64,000 bases of DNA. It comes from Pseudomonas sp. Fl4BN1. GTDB taxonomy: Bacteria; Pseudomonadota; Gammaproteobacteria; Pseudomonadales; Pseudomonadaceae. The DNA is taken from positions 62,001 to 126,000 of the forward strand of contig NZ_JAAARM010000013.1 in assembly GCF_009908285.1 (NCBI RefSeq). Direction: 5' to 3'. The notes under the pieces are model-generated. The model saw only the letters and a program-made list of their open reading frames with translations. It was not told where the DNA came from and made no database searches. The translations under genes were made by a program, and so were the position numbers. This document shows positions 16,392 through 25,831 of the stretch, in pieces (position 1 is the first letter of the stretch; every line of letters begins with the position of its first letter).

Positions 16392-17117
16392 ATGAACACC
16401 CGTGGATTGCTCGATCAATTACTCAGGTCCGGCCAGGAGCTCCTGCAGAACAAGGCGGGCGCAGCACCGACGGACAATCCCAAGGCCCGCTCGGGCGGTC
16501 TCGGCGGCTTGCTCGGTGGCCAGGCCGGCGGGTTGGGCGGGCTGCTCTCCGGAGCGGGCGGTGGAGCCCTGGCGGCCGGCGCCATGGGCTTGCTGCTGGG
16601 CAATAAAAAGGCCCGCAAGTTCGGCGGCAAGGCCCTGACCTACGGCGGCCTGGCGGCCCTCGGGGTGTTGGCCTACAAGGCGTATGGCAATTGGAATGCC
16701 CAGCAGGGCCAGGCCCCGCGTCAGGAGCCGCAGACCCTTGATCGCCTGCCGCCGCAGCAGGTAGAACAGCACAGCCAGGCGATCCTCAAGGCGTTGGTGG
16801 CAGCGGCCAAGGCCGATGGGCATGTGGACGAGCGTGAGCGGGCACTGATCGAGGGTGAATTGCGCAGGCTCGACAGCGACCCGCAGTTGCAGCACTGGCT
16901 GCACAGCGAACTGAACAAGCCCCTGGACCCGGCGGATGTCGCCCGGGCCGCGACCACGCCGGAAATGGCTGCCGAGATGTACCTGGCCAGTGTGATGCTG
17001 GTGGATGAAGAGCACTTCATGGAAAAGGCCTATCTGGAGGAGCTGGCGCGCCAGCTCCATCTGGCGCCAGGCCTCAAGGCCGAGCTGGAAAACCAGGTAC
17101 GCCAGGCCAACGGCTGA
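16392..17117 (+). CDS. DUF533 / TerB-like membrane-associated protein
   Basis: 241 residues. The first half is rich in Gly/Leu (GGLGGLLGGQAGGLGGLLSG) with a hydrophobic segment (YGGLAALGVLAYKAYG). The second half is an acidic helical TerB-like domain (ALVAAAKADGHVDERE; MYLASVMLVDEEHFMEKAYL). This is the DUF533/YebE architecture. Called tellurite-resistance-like by homology only; the actual role is unknown and envelope stress is often suggested. Start chosen by GGAGGCGCAG before ATG 16392. Confidence 0.88.
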   Translation: MNTRGLLDQLLRSGQELLQNKAGAAPTDNPKARSGGLGGLLGGQAGGLGGLLSGAGGGALAAGAMGLLLGNKKARKFGGKALTYGGLAALGVLAYKAYGNWNAQQGQAPRQEPQTLDRLPPQQVEQHSQAILKALVAAAKADGHVDERERALIEGELRRLDSDPQLQHWLHSELNKPLDPADVARAATTPEMAAEMYLASVMLVDEEHFMEKAYLEELARQLHLAPGLKAELENQVRQANG

Positions 17118-17295
17118 ATACAGCGTCGTTCTGCCCCTCGCCAAGGATGGCGGTTCTGTCGGGTGGATTTGCCGAAATACCCTCTGTGGAGGTCGTGAAA
17201 CTCCCGCTCACACGCGATCCAGAGCGAGTGCACAAATTTATCGAAAGTGCCACCTGTGTCGTTAAACCACCCATAAAACCGGCATCGTCCTCGGC

Positions 17296-17301
17296 TATAC
17301 T
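17296..17301 (+). promoter_or_regulatory. Possible -10 box of the wsp operon
   Basis: TATACT, in the context GGCTATACTCC, lies 34 bp upstream of wspA. The preceding C makes CTATACT, which fits the extended -10 used by sigma-S as well as sigma-70. The matching -35 is poor. Suggestive only. Confidence 0.35.
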
Positions 17302-17334
17302 CCTCCCATTTTTGAATGGCCTCGAGGACTGACT

Positions 17335-18957
17335 GTGAAGAACTGGACGTTGCGCCAACGCATTTTGGCGAGCTTTGCGGTGATTATCGCCATCATGCTG
17401 TTGATGGTCGTCGTCTCGTACTCGCGGCTGTTGAAGATCGAGGCCGGCGAGGAGCGAGTGCGCACCGATGCGGTACCCGGCGTCTATTTCAGCTCGATGA
17501 TCCGCAGCGCTTGGGTCGACAGTTATATCCAGACCCAGGAGATCATCGGCCTCAAGCAGGACCAGGCCATCAGCGCCGAGGACCGGGCGGATTTCAAGGC
17601 CTTCGAGCAGCGCCTGGAAACCCAGATGGGCAACTACAGGCAGACCATCAACAGCCGCGAAGACCAGACTGAGTTCGACGCCTTTGAAAAAGCCCACCAG
17701 GAGTTCAATCGGATCCAGGCTGCGGTGCTCGACCTGCATCAGCGCAAGCAGGAAGCCGAGGCGATCCGCCTGTTCAATGAACAGCTGACTCCGACCTGGA
17801 CTGCGGGTCGGATGAAACTCAACGACATCATCACCGAGAACAAATCTGTGGCCGACTCCGCCACCACCGCCATTGACGATGCCGTGGCGGCGGCCAAGGT
17901 CAGCATGGGCGTGTCGTTGCTGCTGGCGACCCTCGCTGCCGGCCTCTGTGGCCTGCTGCTGATGCGGGCGATCATGGCGCCGATGAACCGCATTGTGAAT
18001 ATTCTCGAAGTCATGCGTACCGGTGACTTGAGCGGCCGTTTGAATCTGGAGCGCAAGGACGAGTTCGGCGCGGTGGAAACCGGCTTCAACGACATGATGA
18101 CCGAGCTCACTGCCCTGGTGTCCCAGGCCCAGCGTTCCTCGGTGCAGGTCACCACCTCGGTGACCGAGATTGCCGCCACCTCCAAGCAGCAACAGGCTAC
18201 TGCTACTGAAACCGCCGCCACCACCACGGAAATCGGCGCTACCTCGCGGGAAATCGCGGCCACCTCGCGCGACCTGGTGCGCACCATGACCGAGGTGTCC
18301 AGCGCCGCTGACCAGGCCTCGGTACTTGCCGGCTCCGGCCAGCAAGGCCTGGCGCGCATGGAGGACACCATGCACTCGGTGATGGGCGCGGCTGACCTGG
18401 TGAATGCCAAGCTGGCGATCCTCAACGAGAAGGCTGGCAACATCAATCAGGTGGTGGTGACCATCGTCAAGGTCGCCGACCAGACCAACCTGCTGTCGCT
18501 GAACGCTGCCATCGAAGCGGAAAAGGCCGGAGAGTACGGCCGCGGCTTTGCTGTGGTCGCCACCGAAGTACGGCGTCTGGCGGACCAGACCGCGGTCGCT
18601 ACCTACGACATCGAGCAGATGGTCCGCGAGATCCAGTCGGCGGTGTCGGCAGGGGTGATGGGCATGGACAAGTTCTCCGAGGAAGTGCGCCGCGGCATGG
18701 CCGAAGTGCAGCAAGTGGGCGAGCAACTGTCGCAGATCATCCATCAGGTCCAGGCCTTGGCGCCGCGGGTGCTGATGGTCAATGAAGGCATGCAGGCCCA
18801 GGCCACCGGCGCCGAGCAGATCAACCACGCCCTGGTGCAACTGGGGGATGCCAGCAGCCAGACCGTCGAGTCCCTGCGCCAGGCCAGCTTTGCCATCGAT
18901 GAGCTGAGCCAGGTCGCCGTGGGCCTGCGCAGTGGCGTTTCGCGTTTCAAAGTCTGA
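17335..18957 (+). CDS. wspA: WspA methyl-accepting chemotaxis-type surface sensor
   Basis: 540 residues. The membrane receptor of the Wsp pathway, which responds to surface contact or envelope stress and drives WspE phosphorylation. It has a first transmembrane segment near residues 10-30 (ILASFAVIIAIMLLMVVV), a periplasmic four-helix region, and a second segment near 185-210 (VSLLLATLAAGLCGLLLM). A HAMP domain and a signalling coiled coil follow, with the hairpin tip VADQTNLLSLNAAIEAEKAG. First gene of a seven-gene cluster; its TGA stop overlaps the wspB ATG by one base. The start may be GTG at 17335, after GAGGACTGACT. Confidence 0.96.
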   Translation: MKNWTLRQRILASFAVIIAIMLLMVVVSYSRLLKIEAGEERVRTDAVPGVYFSSMIRSAWVDSYIQTQEIIGLKQDQAISAEDRADFKAFEQRLETQMGNYRQTINSREDQTEFDAFEKAHQEFNRIQAAVLDLHQRKQEAEAIRLFNEQLTPTWTAGRMKLNDIITENKSVADSATTAIDDAVAAAKVSMGVSLLLATLAAGLCGLLLMRAIMAPMNRIVNILEVMRTGDLSGRLNLERKDEFGAVETGFNDMMTELTALVSQAQRSSVQVTTSVTEIAATSKQQQATATETAATTTEIGATSREIAATSRDLVRTMTEVSSAADQASVLAGSGQQGLARMEDTMHSVMGAADLVNAKLAILNEKAGNINQVVVTIVKVADQTNLLSLNAAIEAEKAGEYGRGFAVVATEVRRLADQTAVATYDIEQMVREIQSAVSAGVMGMDKFSEEVRRGMAEVQQVGEQLSQIIHQVQALAPRVLMVNEGMQAQATGAEQINHALVQLGDASSQTVESLRQASFAIDELSQVAVGLRSGVSRFKV

Positions 18958-19490
18958 TGGATGAGCTCGCGCACAAGCGCAGTTCCGTCGGGGCGAAGAG
19001 TGCCTTGTTCCTGGTGTTCTGCATCGGCCAGGAGCGTTATGCGTTGCAGGCCGTCGATGTGGTGGAGGTGCTGCCGCGCCTGCAGCTCAAGCCCATCGCC
19101 CAGGCGCCGTCCTGGGTAGCGGGAGTCTTTGCCTATCGCGGTGTGGTGGTGCCGGTCATCGACCTGTGCGAGTTGACGTTCGGGCGCCCGGCGCAACTGC
19201 GCACCAGTACTCGACTGGTGCTGGTGCACTACCGAGGCGACGTCGAGCAGCCGCCCCGGGTGCTGGGGCTGTTGCTGGAACAGGCCAACGATACCCTGCG
19301 TTGCGACCCGGCACAGTTCCAGCCTTACGGCCTGGACAACCGCCAGGCGCCGTACCTGGGGCCAGTGCGTGAAGATGCCCAGGGGTTGCTGCAGTGGGTG
19401 CGGGTCGATGATCTATTGCTCCCGGCAGTGCGTGATCTGCTGTTTCCTGCCGTGCCCCTGGACCCGGCGTCGCTTGAGGAGCCTCGATGA
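18957..19490 (+). CDS. wspB: WspB CheW-like scaffold
   Basis: 177 residues, one CheW domain (FLVFCIGQERYALQAVDVVE; WVAGVFAYRGVVVPVIDL). CheW proteins couple the receptor to the histidine kinase. It is one of two CheW proteins in the cluster, the other being WspD. ATG overlaps the wspA stop (TGATG) and its stop overlaps wspC (ATGA). Confidence 0.94.
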   Translation: MDELAHKRSSVGAKSALFLVFCIGQERYALQAVDVVEVLPRLQLKPIAQAPSWVAGVFAYRGVVVPVIDLCELTFGRPAQLRTSTRLVLVHYRGDVEQPPRVLGLLLEQANDTLRCDPAQFQPYGLDNRQAPYLGPVREDAQGLLQWVRVDDLLLPAVRDLLFPAVPLDPASLEEPR

Positions 19491-20770
19491 GCGATGAGCA
19501 ACGATTTTTCGATTTTCTCAAGGAGCGTATCGGCCTGGATGTCGCCTCCGTAGGGCCGGCGATCATCGAACGCGCGGTGCGCCAGCGCTGCAACGCCTTG
19601 TATGCCCACAACAGCGACGAATACTGGCAGAAGCTGCAAGGCTCGCGAGATGAGCAGCAGGCGCTGATCGAGGCGGTGATCGTCCCGGAAACCTGGTTCT
19701 TCCGTTACCCGGAATCCTTCGCCACCCTGGTCAAGCTGGCCAAGGCTCGCCTGGCGCAGATCAAGGGCATGCGGGCCTTGCGCCTGTTGAGCCTGCCGTG
19801 TTCCACCGGCGAAGAGCCCTATTCGATTGCCATGGCCCTGCTCGACGGCGGCCTGGCACCTCACCAGTTCAAGGTTGATGGCCTGGACGTCAGCCCGTTG
19901 TCAGTGGAACGGGCCAAGGGCGCGACCTATGGCAAGAACTCCTTTCGCGGCCAGCAAACGGAGTTTCGCGAGCGTCACTTCAGCGCCGAGGGTGATCGTT
20001 ATTCTTTGAGCGAACGGGTTCGCGAACAGGTGCGATTGCAGGCGGGCAATGTTCTGGATCCGAGTTTGCTGGCGGCTGAACCGCCTTTTGACTTTGTCTT
20101 CTGTCGCAACCTGCTGATCTATTTCGACCAGCCAACCCAGCACCAGGTGTTCGAAGTCCTCAAGCGCCTGACCCATGAAGAAGGGGTGCTGTTTATTGGC
20201 CCTGCCGAAGGCAGTCTGCTGGGGCGCCTGGGCATGCGCTCCATTGGTATCCCCCAGTCCTTTGCGTTCAGTCGGCACACCGAACCCGAGCCTGCACCGC
20301 TGCCGCTGCCGCTGGCCTTGCCGCAACCGTTGCCCTTGCCGATACCGTCGCGCAATGTGCTGCCCCAGACACCGCGCCCGCGTCCCTTTGCTAGCCGCGT
20401 GGCCCCGGCCCCGGTGGCCGATGGCATGGCCCCGGTGACCGACGCGGCGAGCCTGCTGGCGAACATCGCCGCCCTGGCCAATGAGGGCAAGAGTGCCGAG
20501 GCCCGTGCGGCGTGTGAGTGTTATCTGCAACAGCATGAACCGGTGGCCCAGGTGTTCTATTGGCTGGGGCTGCTCAGTGATGTCGCCGGCAACGCCCTGG
20601 AGGCCCAGGGTTTCTACCGCAAGGCCCTGTATCTGGCGCCGCAACACCCTGAAGCCCTGGCACACCTGGCGGCGTTGCTGGCGTCCCAGGGCGATGTCGC
20701 CGGTGCCCAACGATTGCAGGAGCGCGCTGCTCGCAGCATGCGCACTGCCGACAGTGAGTTGAAACGATGA
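19487..20770 (+). CDS. wspC: WspC CheR-type methyltransferase with C-terminal TPR
   Basis: 427 residues. An S-adenosylmethionine-dependent methyltransferase that methylates glutamates on WspA and sets its activity. The CheR core contains LSLPCSTGEEPYSIAMAL and FDFVFCRNLLIYFD. A Pro/Leu-rich linker (about residues 265-290, PLPLPLALPQPLPLP) leads to a TPR domain (VFYWLGLLSDVAGNALEAQG; ALYLAPQHPEALAHLAALL), the known WspC architecture. Overlaps wspB and wspD by 4 bp each. Confidence 0.95.
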   Translation: MSDEQRFFDFLKERIGLDVASVGPAIIERAVRQRCNALYAHNSDEYWQKLQGSRDEQQALIEAVIVPETWFFRYPESFATLVKLAKARLAQIKGMRALRLLSLPCSTGEEPYSIAMALLDGGLAPHQFKVDGLDVSPLSVERAKGATYGKNSFRGQQTEFRERHFSAEGDRYSLSERVREQVRLQAGNVLDPSLLAAEPPFDFVFCRNLLIYFDQPTQHQVFEVLKRLTHEEGVLFIGPAEGSLLGRLGMRSIGIPQSFAFSRHTEPEPAPLPLPLALPQPLPLPIPSRNVLPQTPRPRPFASRVAPAPVADGMAPVTDAASLLANIAALANEGKSAEARAACECYLQQHEPVAQVFYWLGLLSDVAGNALEAQGFYRKALYLAPQHPEALAHLAALLASQGDVAGAQRLQERAARSMRTADSELKR

Positions 20771-21453
20771 GCCATCCCTACTCATTGGACCTGACCCATG
20801 ATGATGCGCAGGCCATCGATGATTGCTGGAACCGCATCGGCGTTCACGGCGACAAGTCCTGCCCGTTGCTCATCGAGCACATCCATTGCCGCAACTGCGC
20901 CGTGTATTCCGCCGCCGCCACGCGTTTGCTGGATCGTTATTCGTTGCGCCAGGAGGACCGCGAACACCGGGCGGTGCTGGAGACCGACAGCGATGTGGTC
21001 ACCCGCTCGCTGCTGATGTTTCGTCTCGGTGAGGAATGGCTGGGCCTGGCGACCCGCTGTCTGCTGGAAGTGGCGCCGCTGCAGGCGATTCATTCCTTGC
21101 CTCATCAGCGCTCGCGGGCGTTGATGGGGGTGGCCAATGTGCGTGGAGCGCTGGTGGCCTGCCTGTCATTGGCCGAATTGCTGGGGCTCGATGGCACTCC
21201 GGTCGTCGTTGCCGCAGGACGGATCATGCCGCGGATGCTGATCATCGGCGCCGAAGGCGGTCCGGTGGTGGTGCCGGTGGATGAGGTGCACGGCATCCAT
21301 GCCATCGACGAGCGGATTCTCAACGGCGCTTCGGCCTCTGGCGAACAGGCCAATGCCAAGTACACCCGTGGCGTGTTGCAATGGCAGGGACGCAGCCTGC
21401 GTTTGCTGGATGAAGAGCAACTGCTCTCGGCCGTGACCCGGAGCCTGACATGA
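20767..21453 (+). CDS. wspD: WspD CheW-like scaffold
   Basis: 228 residues. A CheW domain (RLGEEWLGLATRCLLEV; MGVANVRGALVACLSLAEL) follows an N-terminal extension of about 75 residues that holds a cysteine/histidine cluster (CPLLIEHIHCRNC). In the Wsp model WspB and WspD both scaffold the WspA-WspE complex and influence its subcellular placement. The Cys/His cluster could bind a metal; that is inference. Coupled to wspC and wspE by ATGA overlaps. Confidence 0.94.
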   Translation: MSHPYSLDLTHDDAQAIDDCWNRIGVHGDKSCPLLIEHIHCRNCAVYSAAATRLLDRYSLRQEDREHRAVLETDSDVVTRSLLMFRLGEEWLGLATRCLLEVAPLQAIHSLPHQRSRALMGVANVRGALVACLSLAELLGLDGTPVVVAAGRIMPRMLIIGAEGGPVVVPVDEVHGIHAIDERILNGASASGEQANAKYTRGVLQWQGRSLRLLDEEQLLSAVTRSLT

Positions 21454-23756
21454 CCCCTGATCAAATGCGCGATGCCTCGTTGCTGGAACTGTTCAGCCTG
21501 GAAGCCGAGGCCCAGACCCAGGTGCTCAGCGCCGGCTTGCTGGCCCTGGAGCGGAATCCGACCCAGGCCGACCAGTTGGAAGCCTGCATGCGTGCCGCTC
21601 ACTCGCTCAAGGGTGCGGCGCGGATTGTCGGGGTCGACGCCGGAGTCAGCGTTGCCCATGTGATGGAAGATTGCCTGGTCAGTGCCCAGGAAGGGCGCCT
21701 GTACCTGCAGCCCGAGCACATCGACGCTTTGTTACAGGGCACCGACCTGCTGATGCGCATCGCCACCCCAGGCGGTGCTGAGCTCGTGGCCCCGGATATC
21801 CCAGTCTATGTGGCGTTGATGGAGCACCTGCTGACTCAAGGGCCGGTGGCGACGAGCCGACCATCCCCAGCGTTTGCGGCAGATGTTCCGGAGCTCGAGG
21901 TGTCAGTGCCGCAGCAGAGTGAGGCTGAGTCCTTGGCATTGCCGAGCGAGCCTTACCACGAGCCGGCGGTGAGTACGATGCGCCCAGGCAAACGCCTGAC
22001 CGAAGGCGGCGAGCGGGTGTTGCGAGTGACTGCCGAACGCCTCAACAGCCTGCTCGACCTGTCGAGCAAGTCCCTGGTGGAAACCCAGCGACTCAAGCCT
22101 TACCTGGCCACTATGCAGCGTCTCAAGCGGATTCAGAGCAATAGCCTGGCGGCCCTGGAAAACCTCAACCTGCATCTCAAGGAACACGCCCTGAGCCTGG
22201 AGGCCCAGGAAGCCCTGGAGGATGCGCGGCGCTTGTTGGCCGAATCCCAGCAACTGCTGGCGGAGAAAACCGCCGAGCTCGATGAGTTCGGCTGGCAGGC
22301 CAGCCAGCGCGCCCAGGTGCTTTATGACACGGCCCTGGCCTGTCGCATGCGACCCTTCGCCGATGTGCTCAGCGGTCAGGCGCGCATGGTCCGCGACCTG
22401 GGGCGCAGCCTGGGCAAGCAGGTACGCCTGGAAATCGAAGGTGAAAAGACCCAGGTCGACCGCGACGTGCTGGAGAAACTCGAGGCGCCACTGACTCACT
22501 TGCTGCGCAATGCCGTCGACCATGGCATCGAGCTGCCCGAACAGCGCTTGCTGGCGGGCAAGCCGGCGGAAGGCGTGATTCGCCTGCGTGCATCCCATCA
22601 AGCCGGCCTGCTGGTCCTGGAACTCAGTGATGACGGTAGTGGGGTGGATCTGCAGCGCTTGCGCCAGAGTATTGTCGAACGTCAGCTGTCGCCGGCCCAG
22701 ACTGCCGCGCAGCTCAGTGAAGAAGAACTGCTGACCTTCCTCTTCCTGCCGGGTTTCAGCCTGCGGGACAAGGTCACCGAGGTGTCCGGCCGCGGCGTCG
22801 GCCTGGATGCGGTGCAGCACATGGTGCGCCAGTTGCGGGGGGCGGTGGTGTTGGAGCAAGCCACCAGCCAGGGCAGTCGCTTCCACCTGGAAGTGCCGCT
22901 GACCCTGTCCGTGGTGCGCAGCCTGGTGGTCGAGGTGGGTGATGAGGCCTACGCCTTCCCGCTGGCTCATATCGAACGCATGTGCGACCTGGAGCCCGAG
23001 GCCATTGTCCAGGTGGAGGGGCGCCAGCACTTCTGGCATGAAGGCCGGCATGTCGGCCTGGTAGCGGCCAGCCAGCTGTTGCAGCGACCGGCGACCCAGA
23101 ACAGCGCACCGACCCTGAAAGTGGTGGTGATTCGCGAGCGTGATGCGGTGTATGGGATCGCTGTGGAACGTTTTATTGGCGAGCGCACCCTGGTGGTGCT
23201 GCCCCTGGATGACCGCCTTGGCAAGATCCAGGATATCTCCGCCGGGGCCTTGCTCGATGACGGCCGGGTGGCGCTGATCGTCGATGTCGAGGACATGCTG
23301 CGTTCAGTGGATAAACTGCTCAATACTGGTCGTCTCGAGCGTATCTCGCGGCATCAGCAACAGCACGCACAGGTGGTCCGTAAGCGTATTCTGGTGGTCG
23401 ACGACTCGCTGACGGTACGTGAACTGCAACGCAAACTGCTGATCAACCGGGGGTACGACGTGGCTGTGGCTGTGGATGGCATGGACGGTTGGAATGCCCT
23501 GCGTTCGGAAAGCTTCGACCTACTGATCACTGACATCGATATGCCGCGAATGGATGGAATTGAATTGGTCACACTCTTGCGTCGCGACAGCCGCCTGCAG
23601 TCCCTGCCGGTGATGGTGGTGTCCTACAAGGATCGTGAGGAAGACCGGCGTCGTGGACTGGATGCCGGCGCCGACTACTATCTAGCCAAAGCCAGTTTCC
23701 ATGACGACGCCCTGCTGGATGCGGTGGTGGAGTTGATTGGAGGAGCGCGGGCATGA
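21450..23756 (+). CDS. wspE: WspE hybrid CheA-type histidine kinase/response regulator
   Basis: 768 residues. It has an N-terminal Hpt domain with the phosphorylatable His in AAHSLKGAARIVG and a kinase region with HLLRNAVDHGIE (N box) and SGRGVGLDAV (G box). A CheW-like regulatory domain (TLSVVRSLVVEVGDEAYAFP) is followed by a C-terminal receiver with the phosphoacceptor Asp in LLITDIDMPRMDG and the signalling Lys in YYLAKAS. WspE phosphorylates WspR to activate it and WspF for feedback. Its start and stop overlap the neighbouring genes. Confidence 0.96.
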   Translation: MTPDQMRDASLLELFSLEAEAQTQVLSAGLLALERNPTQADQLEACMRAAHSLKGAARIVGVDAGVSVAHVMEDCLVSAQEGRLYLQPEHIDALLQGTDLLMRIATPGGAELVAPDIPVYVALMEHLLTQGPVATSRPSPAFAADVPELEVSVPQQSEAESLALPSEPYHEPAVSTMRPGKRLTEGGERVLRVTAERLNSLLDLSSKSLVETQRLKPYLATMQRLKRIQSNSLAALENLNLHLKEHALSLEAQEALEDARRLLAESQQLLAEKTAELDEFGWQASQRAQVLYDTALACRMRPFADVLSGQARMVRDLGRSLGKQVRLEIEGEKTQVDRDVLEKLEAPLTHLLRNAVDHGIELPEQRLLAGKPAEGVIRLRASHQAGLLVLELSDDGSGVDLQRLRQSIVERQLSPAQTAAQLSEEELLTFLFLPGFSLRDKVTEVSGRGVGLDAVQHMVRQLRGAVVLEQATSQGSRFHLEVPLTLSVVRSLVVEVGDEAYAFPLAHIERMCDLEPEAIVQVEGRQHFWHEGRHVGLVAASQLLQRPATQNSAPTLKVVVIRERDAVYGIAVERFIGERTLVVLPLDDRLGKIQDISAGALLDDGRVALIVDVEDMLRSVDKLLNTGRLERISRHQQQHAQVVRKRILVVDDSLTVRELQRKLLINRGYDVAVAVDGMDGWNALRSESFDLLITDIDMPRMDGIELVTLLRRDSRLQSLPVMVVSYKDREEDRRRGLDAGADYYLAKASFHDDALLDAVVELIGGARA

Positions 23757-24763
23757 AGATAGCGATCGTCAACGATATGCCCATGGCCGTGGAGGCCTTG
23801 CGCCGGGCGCTGGCCTTTGAGCCCAGCCATGAGGTGGTTTGGGTCGCGACCAATGGTGCCGAAGCGGTGAAGTGCTGCGCTGAACTGACTCCGGACCTGA
23901 TTCTCATGGACCTGATCATGCCGGTAATGGACGGCGTCGAGGCCACGCGGCGGATCATGGCCGAGTCGCCGTGCGCGATCGTCATCGTTACCGTCGACCG
24001 CCAGCAGAATGTGCACCGGGTGTTCGAGGCCATGGGGCACGGTGCCCTGGACGTGGTCGACACCCCGGCTCTGGGCGCCGGCAATGCCCAGGAAGCGGCG
24101 GCGCCACTGTTGCGCAAGATCCTCAATATCGGCTGGCTGATCGGCCAGCGCGGCAGTCGGGTGCGTACTGCCCCGGTGCCCCTGCGCAGTGGCGCGCCAC
24201 GTCAGAGTCTGGTGGCCATTGGCTCCTCGGCAGGCGGCCCGGCCGCACTGGAAGTGCTGCTCAAGGGCTTGCCAAAGAACTTTCCCGCCGCCATCGTGCT
24301 GGTCCAGCATGTCGATCAGGTGTTTGCCGCGGGCATGGCCGAATGGCTCAGCAGTGCCTCCGGCCTGCAGGTGCGCCTGGCCCGGGAAGGCGAACCGCCA
24401 CAAAGCGGCACGGTATTGCTGGCGGGCACCAACCACCACATTCGCTTGTTGAAGAACGGCACCCTGGCCTACACCGCCGAGCCGGTGAACGAGATCTACC
24501 GGCCCTCCATCGATGTGTTTTTCGAGAGTGTCGCCAGCTATTGGAATGGTGATGCGGTGGGCGTGCTGTTGACCGGGATGGGCCGTGATGGTGCCCAGGG
24601 CTTGAAGCTGATGCGTGATCAGGGTTATCTGACCATCGCTCAGGATCAGCACAGCAGTGCGGTGTATGGCATGCCCAAGGCGGCGGCTGCCATCGGCGCC
24701 GCCACAGAGATTCGCCCACTGGACAAGATCGCTCCACGTTTGCTGGAGATATTTGCCAAATGA
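23753..24763 (+). CDS. wspF: WspF CheB-type methylesterase
   Basis: 336 residues. An N-terminal receiver with the acceptor Asp in LILMDLIMP (D53) joined to a CheB methylesterase domain with AIGSSAGGP (catalytic Ser), VQHVDQ (His) and LTGMGRDGAQGL (Asp). It removes methyl groups from WspA and resets the system. Loss of wspF is the classic route to wrinkly, cyclic-di-GMP-overproducing mutants in P. fluorescens and P. aeruginosa; here the gene is intact with all catalytic residues present. Confidence 0.96.
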   Translation: MKIAIVNDMPMAVEALRRALAFEPSHEVVWVATNGAEAVKCCAELTPDLILMDLIMPVMDGVEATRRIMAESPCAIVIVTVDRQQNVHRVFEAMGHGALDVVDTPALGAGNAQEAAAPLLRKILNIGWLIGQRGSRVRTAPVPLRSGAPRQSLVAIGSSAGGPAALEVLLKGLPKNFPAAIVLVQHVDQVFAAGMAEWLSSASGLQVRLAREGEPPQSGTVLLAGTNHHIRLLKNGTLAYTAEPVNEIYRPSIDVFFESVASYWNGDAVGVLLTGMGRDGAQGLKLMRDQGYLTIAQDQHSSAVYGMPKAAAAIGAATEIRPLDKIAPRLLEIFAK

Positions 24764-24811
24764 CTGATAAACGCAGCTGTCCTGGCCAGGTAGCAACTCA
24801 GGTGACAACCC

Positions 24812-25813
24812 ATGAATGATTTACAGCTCGACGAATTCAAGACCGATGAAAACGCCGCAATGGTGTTGCTGGTGGATGACCAGGCCATGATCGGCGAGGC
24901 GGTTCGGCGTGGGTTGGCGAATGAAGAAAACATCGACTTCCATTTCTGCGCCGATCCTCACCAGGCCATTGCCCAGGCGATCCGGATCAAACCCACGGTG
25001 ATTCTCCAGGATCTGGTGATGCCGGGCCTGGACGGCCTGACGCTGGTGCGTGAGTACCGCAATCACCCGGCGACCCAGAACATCCCGATCATTGTCCTGT
25101 CGACCAAGGAAGACCCGCTGATCAAGAGCGCGGCCTTTGCCGCCGGGGCCAATGACTATCTGGTCAAGCTGCCGGACAACATCGAGCTGGTGGCGCGTAT
25201 CCGCTATCACTCGCGCTCTTACATGACCCTGTTGCAGCGCGATGCGGCCTATCGCGCACTGCGGGTTAGCCAGCAACAGTTGCTGGACACCAATCTGGTG
25301 CTGCAACGGCTGATGAACTCCGATGGCCTGACCGGGCTGTCCAACCGCCGGCACTTCGATGAATACCTGGAGCTGGAATGGCGTCGGGCAATGCGCGAAC
25401 AGAGCCAGCTGTCGTTGCTGATGATCGACGTCGACTACTTCAAGACCTACAACGATACCTTCGGCCATCTGGAGGGTGATGAAGCCCTGCGCAAGGTGGC
25501 GGCGGCGATTCGTGACGCCAGCAGCCGGCCATCCGACCTACCGGCGCGCTACGGTGGCGAAGAGTTCGTGTTGGTGTTGCCCAACACCTCGCCGGGCGGG
25601 GCGCGACTGGTGGCGGAGAAGCTGCGCCAGACCGTGGAGGCCCTGAAAATCCCCCATATCGCACCGGTGGAGGGCGCCAGTCTGACCATCAGCATCGGTC
25701 TTTCCACCATCACGCCGCAGCCCAACAGCCATTGCCGGCAGTTGATTTCGGCAGCGGACAAGGGGCTGTACCTGGCGAAGAACAATGGCCGCAATCAGGT
25801 CGGGATCGAGTAG
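24812..25813 (+). CDS. wspR: WspR diguanylate cyclase response regulator
   Basis: 333 residues. A receiver domain (acceptor D67 in ILQDLVMPGLDG) is linked by a helix to a GGDEF domain with the active-site signature RYGGEEF. An RxxD inhibitory site (RPSD) precedes the signature by five residues, so product feedback inhibition should be retained. When phosphorylated by WspE it makes cyclic-di-GMP and promotes exopolysaccharide and attachment. It lies 48 bp after wspF with its own AGGTG site before ATG 24812. The convergent downstream gene begins 19 bp after its stop. Confidence 0.96.
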   Translation: MNDLQLDEFKTDENAAMVLLVDDQAMIGEAVRRGLANEENIDFHFCADPHQAIAQAIRIKPTVILQDLVMPGLDGLTLVREYRNHPATQNIPIIVLSTKEDPLIKSAAFAAGANDYLVKLPDNIELVARIRYHSRSYMTLLQRDAAYRALRVSQQQLLDTNLVLQRLMNSDGLTGLSNRRHFDEYLELEWRRAMREQSQLSLLMIDVDYFKTYNDTFGHLEGDEALRKVAAAIRDASSRPSDLPARYGGEEFVLVLPNTSPGGARLVAEKLRQTVEALKIPHIAPVEGASLTISIGLSTITPQPNSHCRQLISAADKGLYLAKNNGRNQVGIE

Positions 25814-25831
25814 GCGGTTTCGGCCTGCGCT

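Noticed and set aside
16392..17117. Tellurite-resistance gene
   Set aside because: Only the C-terminal domain is TerB-like; no ter operon is nearby, so the resistance label is not supported.
17074..18840. 588-residue minus-strand frame
   Set aside because: Antisense to wspA; no recognisable domain and low-complexity His/Gly-rich composition.
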